DNA from: Bacteroidetes bacterium MED-G17
GTDB taxonomy: Bacteria > Bacteroidota > Bacteroidia > NS11-12g > UBA9320
DNA: 64,000 bases
Assembly (NCBI GenBank): GCA_002457675.1
Contig: NTKK01000002.1
Location: forward strand, 154,040-218,039
Direction of reading: 5' to 3'
The notes beneath the pieces are model-generated. The model was given only the letters and a program-made list of their open reading frames with translations. It was not told the DNA's origin and did not search any database. Both the position numbers and the translations under genes were made by a program. This document shows, piece by piece, positions 1-9,147 of the stretch (positions within the stretch are counted from its first letter, which is position 1; every line of letters begins with the position of its first letter).

Positions 1-127
1 TTTTTCCGATGCGCACATCAGAAAAACCCTTGAAGCCTTTGCTATGCAAACCGTTTTCAGCTGTTTTTCCTTGAGGATCCAAAAGTCCGGCTCGCGGTAC
101 TACATTCAATTGTACTTTAAAAATCAT
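1..127 (-). CDS. purS: PurS, phosphoribosylformylglycinamidine synthase small subunit (5' part only)
   Basis: The minus strand from 127 down to the window edge is open and encodes about 42 residues beginning MIFKVQLNVVPRAGLLDPQG and containing GLHSKGF and SDVRIGK. This is the PurS pattern (LDPQG, LH.LGF.G, VR.GK). PurS is the roughly 80-residue subunit that joins PurL and PurQ to form FGAM synthase in purine biosynthesis. The start codon ATG (127-125) overlaps the TGA stop of pssA (126-124) in an ATGA junction, so the two genes are translationally coupled. The 3' half lies outside the window. The motif match is good; the identification rests on the N-terminal half only. Confidence 0.85.
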   Translation of the reverse strand, partial: MIFKVQLNVVPRAGLLDPQGKTAENGLHSKGFKGFSDVRIGK

Positions 128-816
128 GACTGGATATGTTGCAAAAGCGAAAGTAGAACATAAAGGACAATCAACAAGGGAAAGGCCAAAAAACCCAAAA
201 AGGCAACCGCTACAAAAATTACCATCAATACTGCAATGGGTAGTCGGGTAGATTGCCAATTTAAGGATTCTATTTTCAGAGAACGCAAAGGTAAAGGCGC
301 AATCATTGCAAGGGACAAAAACAAAATACATGAAGTCAAAAGCCAAAAGATAAGCTCATTTGAAAAATGTATACCCAATCTATTGCTTTCAAAAACTATA
401 GGGAGACAAGCTACAAAAATTCCGTTTAGAGTGCTAGGTAAACCTGTAAAACTATAACTTTTTGTGCTAATGTTGAATTTTGCCAAACGCCACACTGCCG
501 CAACAACAAGTAAAAGGGGCAGCAGCAAAATAGGTCCAGAAAAGTGAAAATAAATGTAGGAATTGTACAACAAAAAAGCAGCGGCTAATCCAAAAGAGGT
601 AAAATCTGCAAAACTGTCTAGCTGCTTGCCAAAATCTGAACTTACCTTCATTAAGCGTGCTGCAAAGCCATCCAAAAAATCCAAAAATGCACTCAATAAC
701 AGAAGATAAGCAGCTTTTACAAGGGCACCTCCAAAACCCAATTTGATGGCATAAACCCCGAGAAATAAATTCAGTAGGGTAAGCATATTGGGGATATTCC
801 GAATGATTTTTGTCAA
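124..816 (-). CDS. pssA: CDP-diacylglycerol-serine O-phosphatidyltransferase
   Basis: This integral membrane enzyme makes phosphatidylserine from CDP-diacylglycerol and serine, the precursor of phosphatidylethanolamine. The CDP-alcohol phosphatidyltransferase signature D-G-x2-A-R-x8-G-x3-D-x3-D is complete at residues 49-71 (DG at 49-50, AR at 53-54, G63, D67, D71). About six to eight hydrophobic segments cover most of the 230 residues, normal for the bacterial family. The start is a TTG at 816-814: the family begins just before an IPN...TLLNLF motif, which here is at residues 8-18, and no ATG lies upstream in frame. The stop overlaps the start of purS by four bases. A TATTTTTG box lies 29 bases upstream. 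Confidence 0.93.
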   Translation of the reverse strand: MTKIIRNIPNMLTLLNLFLGVYAIKLGFGGALVKAAYLLLLSAFLDFLDGFAARLMKVSSDFGKQLDSFADFTSFGLAAAFLLYNSYIYFHFSGPILLLPLLLVVAAVWRLAKFNISTKSYSFTGLPSTLNGIFVACLPIVFESNRLGIHFSNELIFWLLTSCILFLSLAMIAPLPLRSLKIESLNWQSTRLPIAVLMVIFVAVAFLGFLAFPLLIVLYVLLSLLQHIQS

Positions 817-845
817 ATAATAATGTGTTTTGGTCTGTTGCCAAA

Positions 846-853
846 CAAAAATA
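846..853 (-). promoter_or_regulatory. Candidate -7 element for pssA-purS
   Basis: The minus strand reads TATTTTTG, an exact match to the Bacteroidetes -7 consensus TAnnTTTG. It lies 29 bases upstream of the pssA start in the divergent gap with the TonB receptor. A TTTG about 24 bases further upstream is a possible but over-spaced -33 box. Confidence 0.4.
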
Positions 854-884
854 TTTGCTTGACACTTATGTTCGTAACAAATTT

Positions 885-3251
885 ATGAAAAGCAGCTTTA
901 CTTTTTTGTCTATGATCATTATCCAAATGATCCACGCACAAGATTTCACCATAAGCGGGCGAATAACTGATGCAGCTTCTGGAGAAGCCCTAATTGGTGT
1001 GGCTATTTATTTGGAAGATGCTTCTGCGGGAGATGTGAGCAATGAATATGGCTTTTATAGTTTAAGCTTGCCTCAAGGTGAACAGAAAGTTCTCTTTAGC
1101 TACTTGGGTTATGAAACTTTAGCCAAGAGCATAAATCTCAAGCAAAACAGCAATATAAACATTGAATTAAGTGAAAAATCGGCTCAACTAAAAGAAGCTG
1201 TTGTAACTTCCAAAGCACAAGATAGAAAGGTAGAAAACAAAGAAATGAGTGTTGTAAAAATGGACATTGAGACCATCAAGGAAATTCCAGTTGTATTTGG
1301 AGAAGTAGATGTAATAAAAACAATTGCCCTATTGCCAGGCATACAACAAGCCGAAGGAAGTTCTGGGCTTAATATCAGGGGTGGAGGACAAGACCAAAAC
1401 TTGATTTTGCTTGACGAGGCAACCGTGTATAATGCCTCACATTTGTTGGGTTTTTTCTCGATATTCAATGGTGACGCAATTAAAGGTATAGAAGTATACA
1501 AAGGAGGTATTCCTGCAAAATATGGCGGTAGATTGGCTTCTATTATTGATGTAAGGATGAAAGATGGAAATAAAAAAAGATTTGCTGGTCAGGGAGGCAT
1601 AGGGCTTATAAGTTCGCGCCTTACACTAGAAGGACCTATCGTTAAAGACAAATCAAGTTTTATGCTTTCTGGCAGAAGGTCGTATGCAGATGTTTTTTTG
1701 GCCTTCTCAAAAGACGACGCCATCAAAAACAATACATTATATTTTTATGATGCCAATTTAAAAGCCAACTATGAGTTGAGTGAGCAAGACAAACTCTTTG
1801 TAAGCGGGTATTTTGGAAGAGATGTTTTTGGCTTTACCGACAATTTTAGGGTTGCTTGGGGAAACGGCACGGGCACAATTCGTTGGAACCACATTTTCAA
1901 CCAAAAGTTGTTTGCCAATATTTCTGCTATATACAGCAATTTTGATTATTCTTTTGGAATCAAATTTGCTGAAAATGCCGCCTTTTCAATTGACCAAGGC
2001 CAAGAAGATTGGAACCTAAAAATAGACGTTACCAATTATTTTTCATCCAAAAGCAAATTATATTTTGGGGGGCAAAATATTTACCACACCTTCTCCCCCG
2101 GTGCTTTTAGAGGCGACAACCAAGCAACAAAAGATAGGTTTAATGATGTAGTTATTCCCAGGAAATTCGCCCTAGAATCTGCACTTTATCTTGACCACAA
2201 ATACAAATTTAATAGCCGCTTTGATGTTCGTTATGGGCTGCGCTACAGCCTTTTTAATAATCTTGGTAAAGGGAGGGAATTTCGCTACGAATACAGCGAC
2301 TATGGCGCCCCAATTGCTTCGGATACTTTTCTCTACAAAAAAGGTGAGATGTACAACTATTTCGGCAACTTAGAACCGCGGGTGGCACTAAACTATAATT
2401 TAAACAAAGAACAGGCAGTAAAAGCCAGTTATAATCGAACTGCTCAATACATTCAACAGGCCTCCAACTCCGCCAATTCTTTGCCTATTTCAAATTGGTT
2501 TTCGGCGGGCCCCAACGTAAATCCACAAATTTCTGATCAAGTAGCAGCGGGTTATTTTAGGAATTTCAAAAATTCTATAGAAAGCTCTGTAGAGGTATAT
2601 TACAAGTGGATGGATCAACAAGTGGACTTTAGAAACAACGCACAACTTTTTTTTAATGAATTGCTCGATGGTGAGTTACTTACCGGCATTGGCAGATCCT
2701 ATGGCACAGAATTGTATATCAATAAATACGCTGGAAAATTTACAGGATTTTTAAGCTATACACTTAGCAAAACAGAACGAAAGGTAAACGGTATAAACGG
2801 CAATCGTTGGTACCGAACAAATTTTGATAGAAGACACAATATTGCTTTGGTATTGACGCGAGAAGTCACACCGAGCATTAGCCTCACTGGTTCTTTTGTT
2901 TACCAAAGTAACAACCCAATTACTGCTCCTACTGCATCTTATCCATATGACGGAAATACTTACGGGTCGTATCCTGCAAGAAACAATGTGAACGATAAAC
3001 AATTGGACTACCATCGTTTAGATCTTAGTATAAATTTAGATCCGAATAAAAACAAAGGCAGAAATTACAAAAGCACCTGGAACTTTAGTTTTTACAATGT
3101 ATACGCTCGCGAAAATGCCTGGGTAATTAATTTTACAGCCGAAGAAAAAGAAGATAAAGACGGTAATTTGGTGCAAACAGGGAGAAATGTCTCCACCAAA
3201 ATTGTCTTGTTCAAGCTTATCCCGTCATTTACTTGGAATTTTGAATTTTAA
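885..3251 (+). CDS. TonB-dependent outer membrane receptor with carboxypeptidase-like regulatory domain
   Basis: This is an outer-membrane, TonB/ExbBD-energised transporter. From the ATG at 885 a signal peptide (MKSSFTFLSM... cut after HAQ) is followed by a carboxypeptidase-regulatory-like beta-sandwich (about residues 20-105, with SGEALIGVAI and YGFYSL), a plug domain (about 125-235, with LNIRGGGQDQN and KGGIPAKYGGR) and a 22-strand-type barrel ending in the aromatic TWNFEF. An upstream in-frame ATG at 810 is unlikely because it would bury the signal peptide. The stop TAA shares its last base with the start of the DUF4249 lipoprotein gene, so the two form a receptor/lipoprotein pair like SusC/SusD, but with DUF4249 as partner. 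The substrate cannot be read from sequence. Confidence 0.88.
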   Translation: MKSSFTFLSMIIIQMIHAQDFTISGRITDAASGEALIGVAIYLEDASAGDVSNEYGFYSLSLPQGEQKVLFSYLGYETLAKSINLKQNSNINIELSEKSAQLKEAVVTSKAQDRKVENKEMSVVKMDIETIKEIPVVFGEVDVIKTIALLPGIQQAEGSSGLNIRGGGQDQNLILLDEATVYNASHLLGFFSIFNGDAIKGIEVYKGGIPAKYGGRLASIIDVRMKDGNKKRFAGQGGIGLISSRLTLEGPIVKDKSSFMLSGRRSYADVFLAFSKDDAIKNNTLYFYDANLKANYELSEQDKLFVSGYFGRDVFGFTDNFRVAWGNGTGTIRWNHIFNQKLFANISAIYSNFDYSFGIKFAENAAFSIDQGQEDWNLKIDVTNYFSSKSKLYFGGQNIYHTFSPGAFRGDNQATKDRFNDVVIPRKFALESALYLDHKYKFNSRFDVRYGLRYSLFNNLGKGREFRYEYSDYGAPIASDTFLYKKGEMYNYFGNLEPRVALNYNLNKEQAVKASYNRTAQYIQQASNSANSLPISNWFSAGPNVNPQISDQVAAGYFRNFKNSIESSVEVYYKWMDQQVDFRNNAQLFFNELLDGELLTGIGRSYGTELYINKYAGKFTGFLSYTLSKTERKVNGINGNRWYRTNFDRRHNIALVLTREVTPSISLTGSFVYQSNNPITAPTASYPYDGNTYGSYPARNNVNDKQLDYHRLDLSINLDPNKNKGRNYKSTWNFSFYNVYARENAWVINFTAEEKEDKDGNLVQTGRNVSTKIVLFKLIPSFTWNFEF

Positions 3252-4129
3252 TGAAACAGAAAAAAATGCGCTTTAGAAAAACAACAATTATTTTTACCAT
3301 TTGCTCTTTGTTCATCGCTTGTGAACGCGATATTGACCTGAATCTTCCAACGGAAGAAGTTGCCTTGGTTTTGGAAGGTGGCTTGACCAATGAAAACGAA
3401 GTTTGGCAAATAAAACTATCTGAAAGTGCACCTTATTACAGCAATAGTTACCCACCTATAAAGGATGCTCTGGTGATGATAACTCATGGAAATGAAATAG
3501 ATACCTTGTATCAAACGGATCCTGGTATGTATCAAACAATAGACAAAAAACAAGGCTTAGTAGGAGAATCCTATACTTTAACAATCAAATGGAAAGGCAA
3601 TAGTTATACCGCAACAGAAATGCTCCATGACCAGCTTCCTCTTGATACCGTGGCAGCTTTTTATTTAGCTATGGACAATGGTTTTATTGAAGAGGGTTGG
3701 TATGCATTTATAGGTGCAGACGAGATTCAAGGAAAAAGAGATAGAGATTATTATGAGTGGAAAGTATTCATCAATGATACACTTTATGAGGAAAATGGCA
3801 TTTTAATAGATACAGATGAATTTAGGGATGTCGGATTTTGGAACATACTTATTGACCCAAACAATCCACTTGCTCAACAAAAGGAAGGAATTTTACCAAG
3901 GCCAATAGTTTCTGACTTTACTGAAGGTGATACTGTTCGGATAGAGCAGTATGCCATATCAAAAAACTACTACGATTTTCTTTTTGGTCTTCAAAACCTA
4001 CAAAATTCTGGAGGTCCTTTTTCTTCGCCTGCAAGCAACCCGCCAAGCAACATTGTCTCCAGCAAAACAGCCTATGGTTATTTTAGGGTTGCCCATAAAG
4101 TAGGAGGAATGGTTGTAATTGAAGAATAA
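3251..4129 (+). CDS. DUF4249 family lipoprotein, partner of the TonB receptor
   Basis: A 292-residue secreted lipoprotein: basic start, hydrophobic core and lipobox FIAC with the acylated cysteine at residue 24, followed by ERDIDL. The mature start (ERDIDL...LVLEGGLTNE) and the later TYTATEML-like strand pattern fit DUF4249, a Bacteroidetes family found almost only next to TonB-dependent receptors. By analogy with SusD it may cap the receptor and bind its ligand at the cell surface, but no biochemical role is established. The ATG overlaps the receptor stop by one base (TAATG), implying coupled translation. Met6 is an alternative start. No similarity to SusD itself is visible. Confidence 0.8.
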   Translation: MKQKKMRFRKTTIIFTICSLFIACERDIDLNLPTEEVALVLEGGLTNENEVWQIKLSESAPYYSNSYPPIKDALVMITHGNEIDTLYQTDPGMYQTIDKKQGLVGESYTLTIKWKGNSYTATEMLHDQLPLDTVAAFYLAMDNGFIEEGWYAFIGADEIQGKRDRDYYEWKVFINDTLYEENGILIDTDEFRDVGFWNILIDPNNPLAQQKEGILPRPIVSDFTEGDTVRIEQYAISKNYYDFLFGLQNLQNSGGPFSSPASNPPSNIVSSKTAYGYFRVAHKVGGMVVIEE

Positions 4130-4131
4130 TA

Positions 4132-4734
4132 CTACTTTATCCTTCCAACAATCTTTGTCTCAATATCTACATTGTCGTCAACAATGTATTTGGCCAAATT
4201 GGAACTACCCCAGTCCACATTAAACTTTGAACGGTCAAAACGTATGATAGCTTTGGCGATAATGGTATTGCCGGTCGTGCTTTCCTCAATTGATGTTTTA
4301 AAAGAAATTCTTTTTGTAATACCCTTGATGCTTAGATTAGCAAGTACGTATAAACTTCCATCTTCTTGCTCGAAAGAGTTGGTGATTTCTAAGCCTACTT
4401 CAGGGTGATTTTTTACATCAAAGAAATCTTTTGAGTGAAGATGCTTGGTAAGCGTAGTTTGTTTTACACCAGCCAAATCATCTACATCAATACTTGTTGC
4501 ATCCAAAACAAATTTACCACCTAAAATTTTTCCATTTTCATAAGTTAAAGAACCTTCTTTGACTTTTACACCCCCATAATGCTTATAACTTTTCATTAGA
4601 TGATAACCATTCCATTTTAACGTGCTTTTTTCAGCGTCTACTCGAAACGTTTTTTCTTGAGCGGATGTACTCTTGGCTGAAAAAATTGATAAACTCAAAA
4701 AGGTGAGCAAAGCAAAAAATAATCTTGTTGTCAT
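4132..4734 (-). CDS. YceI family periplasmic protein
   Basis: A 200-residue secreted protein with a signal peptide ending near STSAQ. The mature chain has the YceI lipocalin-like pattern: VDAEKSTLKWNGYHLM near the start, GGKFVLD and HLHSKDFFDVKNHPE in the middle, LSIKGITK, and RFDRSKFNVDWGSS near the end. YceI proteins are beta-barrels that bind long polyprenyl or amphipathic ligands in the periplasm; the ligand here is unknown. The gene faces the receptor/DUF4249 pair with two bases between stops. It is followed on the same strand by no gene and preceded by pcrB after a 51-base gap, so it may share the pcrB transcript. Confidence 0.85.
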   Translation of the reverse strand: MTTRLFFALLTFLSLSIFSAKSTSAQEKTFRVDAEKSTLKWNGYHLMKSYKHYGGVKVKEGSLTYENGKILGGKFVLDATSIDVDDLAGVKQTTLTKHLHSKDFFDVKNHPEVGLEITNSFEQEDGSLYVLANLSIKGITKRISFKTSIEESTTGNTIIAKAIIRFDRSKFNVDWGSSNLAKYIVDDNVDIETKIVGRIK

Positions 4735-4785
4735 GCTTTAATTAGATACAGATATAACTTTAAATAGTTCTTACGCTTTTTTGAT

Positions 4786-5502
4786 TTAGTGAATAAAATC
4801 GTCTATTGCTTCGGGATGTTTTTCAAAGAAATTTCCGATAACAACCATATCCGCACCAGCACTATGCAGTTGCTTTATTTCTTTTTTGCTTGTTACTCCG
4901 CCGCCTACAATCAATGGAAGATGAACCTCTTTTTTTATTTTGGCAACGATTTCTATATCCGCATGTCGTTGCGCCCCACTGCCACAATCCAAGTAAATAA
5001 TTTGAAGACCCAATTGTTGACCAGCCAGCGCAGTAGAAACCGCCAAATCGCTTTTGTCTTGAGGAATAGGCTTGGTGTTAGATACGTATTCTGCCGTGGT
5101 TATTTTACCCCCATCAATCAAAATATATCCGGTTGGTAAAATTTCAAGTCCACTTTGTTTCAAAAGATGGGCGGATTCAACATGGCGTCCAATTAAAAGG
5201 TCAGAATTACGACCTGAAATAAGAGTCAAAAGAAAAATTGCATCCGCTCCGCTGTTTATTTGATTCGGACTTCCGGGAAAGATAACAATCGGTAAATCAA
5301 TGAATTGTTTGAGTTTTTTAATACATGTTTCCATGTTCCCTTCGCTTACATGGCTACCACCTACAAAAACAAAATCACATGCCCTATTCAATTTTTCTAA
5401 AAAAGTATCAGAGGGTACTTTATCGGGATCAATTAGAACGGCAAATGATTTTTTATTGTCTATCGCCAATTTCTTAAAAATATGTAGTAACTTGTTTTTC
5501 AA
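4786..5502 (-). CDS. pcrB: Geranylgeranylglyceryl phosphate synthase family protein (PcrB-like)
   Basis: A 238-residue TIM-barrel prenyltransferase that joins a long prenyl diphosphate to sn-glycerol-1-phosphate, the first committed step of archaeal-type ether lipids. Family motifs are present in order: AVLIDPDKV (phosphate/Mg site), FVGGSHVSEGN, FPGSPNQI, PTGYILIDGG, YLDCGSGA, LIVGGGVTSK and GADMVVIGN. This fits the group II enzymes known from Bacteroidetes. The start is a TTG at 5502-5500; no ATG occurs between the preceding in-frame stop (5532-5530) and it. It is divergent from nrdJ across a 202-base gap. Whether it makes a lipid, and with which prenyl chain length, is not visible. Confidence 0.88.
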   Translation of the reverse strand: MKNKLLHIFKKLAIDNKKSFAVLIDPDKVPSDTFLEKLNRACDFVFVGGSHVSEGNMETCIKKLKQFIDLPIVIFPGSPNQINSGADAIFLLTLISGRNSDLLIGRHVESAHLLKQSGLEILPTGYILIDGGKITTAEYVSNTKPIPQDKSDLAVSTALAGQQLGLQIIYLDCGSGAQRHADIEIVAKIKKEVHLPLIVGGGVTSKKEIKQLHSAGADMVVIGNFFEKHPEAIDDFIH

Positions 5503-5514
5503 TGGCCTACGTTT

Positions 5515-5628
5515 TGTGGAAAAGCATGTTCAAAAAAAACATTTCTCGTGTTAACATTATGTTATCAACAGGGCAATTTCACAAATAGATTGTGATACAC
5601 GTACCCCACTGCAAGTTTATGTGGAAAA
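5515..5628. promoter_or_regulatory. Cluster of DnaA-box-like sites between pcrB and nrdJ
   Basis: The divergent gap contains TGTGGAAAA at 5515-5523 and again at 5620-5628; both are TTTTCCACA on the minus strand, matching the DnaA box TTWTNCACA. TTATCAACA at 5562-5570 is a near match. In E. coli, DnaA controls ribonucleotide reductase transcription, so sites in front of nrdJ are plausible regulators. No cobalamin riboswitch or clear NrdR palindrome was recognised here. Function is inferred from sequence alone. Confidence 0.4.
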
Positions 5629-5704
5629 TTGGAAACTTCCTCAACGAAGATGAACATATAGTTTTGAGCAAAAACCATTAGAGTTTAATTCGACTATAAA
5701 TTGT

Positions 5705-8700
5705 ATGAAAAAGAAAAAGGCAACGTATAACGAGAAAGGGCTTAAATTCAAAAGAAAATATACCAAGGAAGGTGTTTCTGCTTTTGACCTTTTTGAATAT
5801 GATTACAGAACATCTGTAATCAAAAACCCAACGGGAGACACTGTTTTCGAAATGAAAAATGTTGAAGTTCCCAAAGATTGGTCACAAGTAGCCACGGATA
5901 TTTTGGCTCAGAAGTATTTCAGAAAAGCCGGCGTTCCACAAGAAGATGGCAGCACTGGTTCTGAAACTTCAATCAAACAGGTTGCACATAGATTAGCAGA
6001 TTGCTGGAGAACCTGGGGAGCGCAATATGGATATTTCGCTTCTGAGAAAGACGCGGGTATCTTTTATGACGAATTGGTATACGCAATAGTGGCGCAAATG
6101 GCTGCCCCCAATTCACCCCAATGGTTCAACACGGGTTTGCACAATACTTATGGAATTACAGGAAAGCCTCAAGGACATTATTATACAGACCCAACAACAG
6201 AAAAAGTAAAACGCTCAACATCAGCGTACGAAAGACCGCAGCCGCATGCGTGTTTCATTCTGTCTGTAGAAGACGATTTAGTAAATGAGGGCGGCATCAT
6301 GGATTTATGGGTGCGTGAAGCAAGAATCTTCAAATATGGTTCTGGCGTTGGAACCAACTTCTCTAAAATTAGAGGTGCCAATGAAAAGTTATCTGGCGGA
6401 GGATATTCGAGTGGTTTGATGTCTTTTCTGAAAATCGGTGACCGAGCAGCAGGTGCCATCAAATCAGGTGGTACAACTAGGAGAGCAGCCAAAATGGTTT
6501 GCTTAGATTTAGATCACCCAGAAATAGAAAGTTTCATTAATTGGAAAGTAAAAGAAGAACAAAAAGTAAAAGCGCTTATTGACGGTGGATATGACAACCA
6601 CTACGAAGGAGAGGCCTACCAAACGGTTAGTGGTCAAAACTCAAACAATTCTGTCCGTATACCCAATAAATTTTTTGAAGCACTTGCTACAGATAGCTCA
6701 TGGGACCTAATCGGCAGAACGGACGGCACCATAACCGAATCTATTCCTGCAGCAAAAATTTGGGAAGATATTACTTATGCAGCTTGGGCTTGTGCAGACC
6801 CAGGCATTCAATACAATACCACCATCAACGAATGGCACACTTGCCCAGAAGGTGGCCCAATAAATGCTTCTAACCCATGTTCGGAATATATGTTTTTAGA
6901 CAACACAGCTTGCAACTTGGCGAGTTTAAATCTAAGAAAATTTTTCGACACCAAAGATTTAACTTTTGACGTAGAAGGTATAGCACATATGGCCAGAATT
7001 TGGACAACAGTTTTGGAGATTTCTGTCTTGATGGCACAATTCCCATCCAAAGAAGTGGCTAAATTATCTTTTGACTACAGAACACTTGGTTTGGGATACG
7101 CCAACTTGGGATCTGTGTTGATGTTGTCGGGTATTCCTTACGATAGCCCCCAAGCTACAGCCATAGGAGGTGCCATTACAGCGATTCTTACAGGAACTGC
7201 GTACAAAACATCTGCAGAAATGGCTTCATACTTGGGTTCGTTCAAAGAATACGAGAAAAACAAAGAGCATATGCTTCGGGTGATGAGAAATCACCGATAC
7301 GCGGCATACAATGCTGATAGCTATGAAAACCTAAGCCTAAAACCAGTCGGTATTGACCAACATGAGTGCCCAAGCTACTTGCTCAACGCAGCTTGTAATG
7401 CATGGGACAAAGCACTTGAATTAGGAGAACAATTCGGATATAGAAACGCACAAACAACGGTAATTGCACCTACAGGCACCATTGGTCTGGTAATGGACTG
7501 CGATACAACTGGTATTGAGCCAGATTTTGCTCTAGTGAAATTCAAGAAACTATCAGGTGGCGGTTATTTCAAAATTGTCAACCAATCTGTTCCAGAAGCT
7601 TTAAACAATTTAGGGTATAACAAATCCCAGATAAAAGACATCGTAAATTATGCAAAAGGTCATGCCAGTATTGATGGCGCACCCTTTATCAATCCAGACA
7701 GCCTAAAAGCAAAAGGATTTAACGACGAAGATTTACAAAAAGTTGAAGGCGCCATGGCATCGGCTTTTGAAATAGGTTTTGCCTTTAACCAATGGGTATT
7801 GGGTGAAAAAACCATGAAAAAACTAGGATTCGAAACAGCAGATTATGAAAAGCCAGGTTTCAACATGCTCAAAAAATTGGGTTTCACCAAACAAGAAATC
7901 AATGCAGCAAACGACTACGTTTGTGGAACCATGACAGTAGAGGGCGCTCCAAATCTAAAAGAAGAGCACTTACCCGTATTTGATTGTGCCAACAAATGCG
8001 GTAAGATCGGCGAAAGATACATTCACCCTCATGGACATATTCGTATGATGGCTGCCGCGCAACCATTTATTTCGGGTGCCATTTCAAAAACCATAAACTT
8101 ACCCAATGAAGCAACTGTAGAAGACATCAAAAGCTGCTACCACTTAAGTTGGGAGATGGGTATAAAAGCTAACGCGCTTTATCGCGATGGATGTAAACTT
8201 TCTCAGCCGCTGAGCAACAAGTCAGACGACGAGGAAGAAGAAGAATTAGACAACAAGGTAGCAGAAAAAGTGGAAGATGTCATCGGGCAAAATGCTGCTC
8301 TATCGGTAGAAAATCTAACTGCGGATATGGTATTACAAGCCGCCCGAAGAATCCTAGATGAATCTGCCAATACAGAATTTAAGAAAAAATTGGCTCGTGT
8401 AGTACAACGCAAAAAATTGCCAAGTAAAAGACGAGGATTTACCCAAAAAGCAACCATTGACGGACAAACCATTTTCGTCAGAACAGGTGAGTACAATGAT
8501 GGCACCTTGGGCGAAATATTTGTGGATATGCACAAAGAGGGAGCGACCTTCCGTTCACTGATGAACTGTTTTGCTATTGCCATTTCTTTGGGCTTGCAGT
8601 ACGGTGTGCCTTTGGAGGAATTTGTCAACAAATTCACCTTTACAAAATTTGAACCAGCAGGAATGGTTCAAGGGCATCAAAACATCAAGAGTGCAACCTC

Positions 8701-9076
8701 GATGATTGACTACATTTTCAAGCTATTGGGTTTTGAATACCTAAACAGAACCGATTTGGTTCAGGTAAAACCAGAATTCAAAGCAGAAGCACCTGTGCAA
8801 GTGGAAGAGGCCCCAGTGCAGAACAACCCTATTGGCTTTAAACAAGTGGCCACGGAACCAGTTCGCACAAAAGTTGAGCAAAGCCAAGGCGAAAATGAGG
8901 GCTCAAACATGCAAAGATCTAACGAAGGACTTACTGTTTCGTCAGCCTCGGTAAACGATGCACTAAAATCTATGGATCCAGATTCACCGGCTTGCCCAAG
9001 TTGTGGCAATGCCACCATCCGAAATGGTACCTGCTATAAATGCCTTACTTGCGGCACTACTACAGGTTGCAGTTAA
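5705..9076 (+). CDS. nrdJ: Vitamin B12-dependent (class II) ribonucleoside-diphosphate reductase
   Basis: This 1123-residue enzyme makes deoxyribonucleotides using an adenosylcobalamin-generated thiyl radical and works with or without oxygen. The active-site NPCSE is at residues 390-394 (N390, C392, E394), with redox cysteines near C183 (HACFILS) and C403 (NTACNLAS). The catalytic core runs to about residue 830. An acidic linker leads to a TSCPD domain (about 880-1010, with RTGEYNDGTLGEIF). The tail ends in a cysteine-rich zinc-ribbon-like segment (CPSCGN, CYKCLTCG, GCS) that probably also relays reducing equivalents. It stands alone: no nrdB or nrdR is adjacent. A strong terminator follows at once. 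Confidence 0.95.
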   Translation: MKKKKATYNEKGLKFKRKYTKEGVSAFDLFEYDYRTSVIKNPTGDTVFEMKNVEVPKDWSQVATDILAQKYFRKAGVPQEDGSTGSETSIKQVAHRLADCWRTWGAQYGYFASEKDAGIFYDELVYAIVAQMAAPNSPQWFNTGLHNTYGITGKPQGHYYTDPTTEKVKRSTSAYERPQPHACFILSVEDDLVNEGGIMDLWVREARIFKYGSGVGTNFSKIRGANEKLSGGGYSSGLMSFLKIGDRAAGAIKSGGTTRRAAKMVCLDLDHPEIESFINWKVKEEQKVKALIDGGYDNHYEGEAYQTVSGQNSNNSVRIPNKFFEALATDSSWDLIGRTDGTITESIPAAKIWEDITYAAWACADPGIQYNTTINEWHTCPEGGPINASNPCSEYMFLDNTACNLASLNLRKFFDTKDLTFDVEGIAHMARIWTTVLEISVLMAQFPSKEVAKLSFDYRTLGLGYANLGSVLMLSGIPYDSPQATAIGGAITAILTGTAYKTSAEMASYLGSFKEYEKNKEHMLRVMRNHRYAAYNADSYENLSLKPVGIDQHECPSYLLNAACNAWDKALELGEQFGYRNAQTTVIAPTGTIGLVMDCDTTGIEPDFALVKFKKLSGGGYFKIVNQSVPEALNNLGYNKSQIKDIVNYAKGHASIDGAPFINPDSLKAKGFNDEDLQKVEGAMASAFEIGFAFNQWVLGEKTMKKLGFETADYEKPGFNMLKKLGFTKQEINAANDYVCGTMTVEGAPNLKEEHLPVFDCANKCGKIGERYIHPHGHIRMMAAAQPFISGAISKTINLPNEATVEDIKSCYHLSWEMGIKANALYRDGCKLSQPLSNKSDDEEEEELDNKVAEKVEDVIGQNAALSVENLTADMVLQAARRILDESANTEFKKKLARVVQRKKLPSKRRGFTQKATIDGQTIFVRTGEYNDGTLGEIFVDMHKEGATFRSLMNCFAIAISLGLQYGVPLEEFVNKFTFTKFEPAGMVQGHQNIKSATSMIDYIFKLLGFEYLNRTDLVQVKPEFKAEAPVQVEEAPVQNNPIGFKQVATEPVRTKVEQSQGENEGSNMQRSNEGLTVSSASVNDALKSMDPDSPACPSCGNATIRNGTCYKCLTCGTTTGCS

Positions 9077-9099
9077 AACTATGTAAATAAAAACCAACA

Positions 9100-9129
9100 A
9101 ACGCCTACTGAAAAGTGGGCGTTTTTTTT
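9100..9129 (+). terminator. Rho-independent terminator of nrdJ
   Basis: A ten-pair stem (AACGCCTACT with AGTGGGCGTT, one T-G pair) closes on a GAAA tetraloop and is followed by a run of T, starting 23 bases after the nrdJ stop. Confidence 0.85.
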
Positions 9130-9147
9130 GCTCAATAATTAAACAGA

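Noticed and set aside
467..865. A 132-codon minus-strand frame overlapping pssA
   Set aside because: It overlaps pssA in another frame, has no protein-like pattern and lies opposite the TonB receptor leader; it is a shadow.
5503..5704. Cobalamin riboswitch in front of nrdJ
   Set aside because: The gap lacks a B12-box-like conserved core and is too short for the full element.
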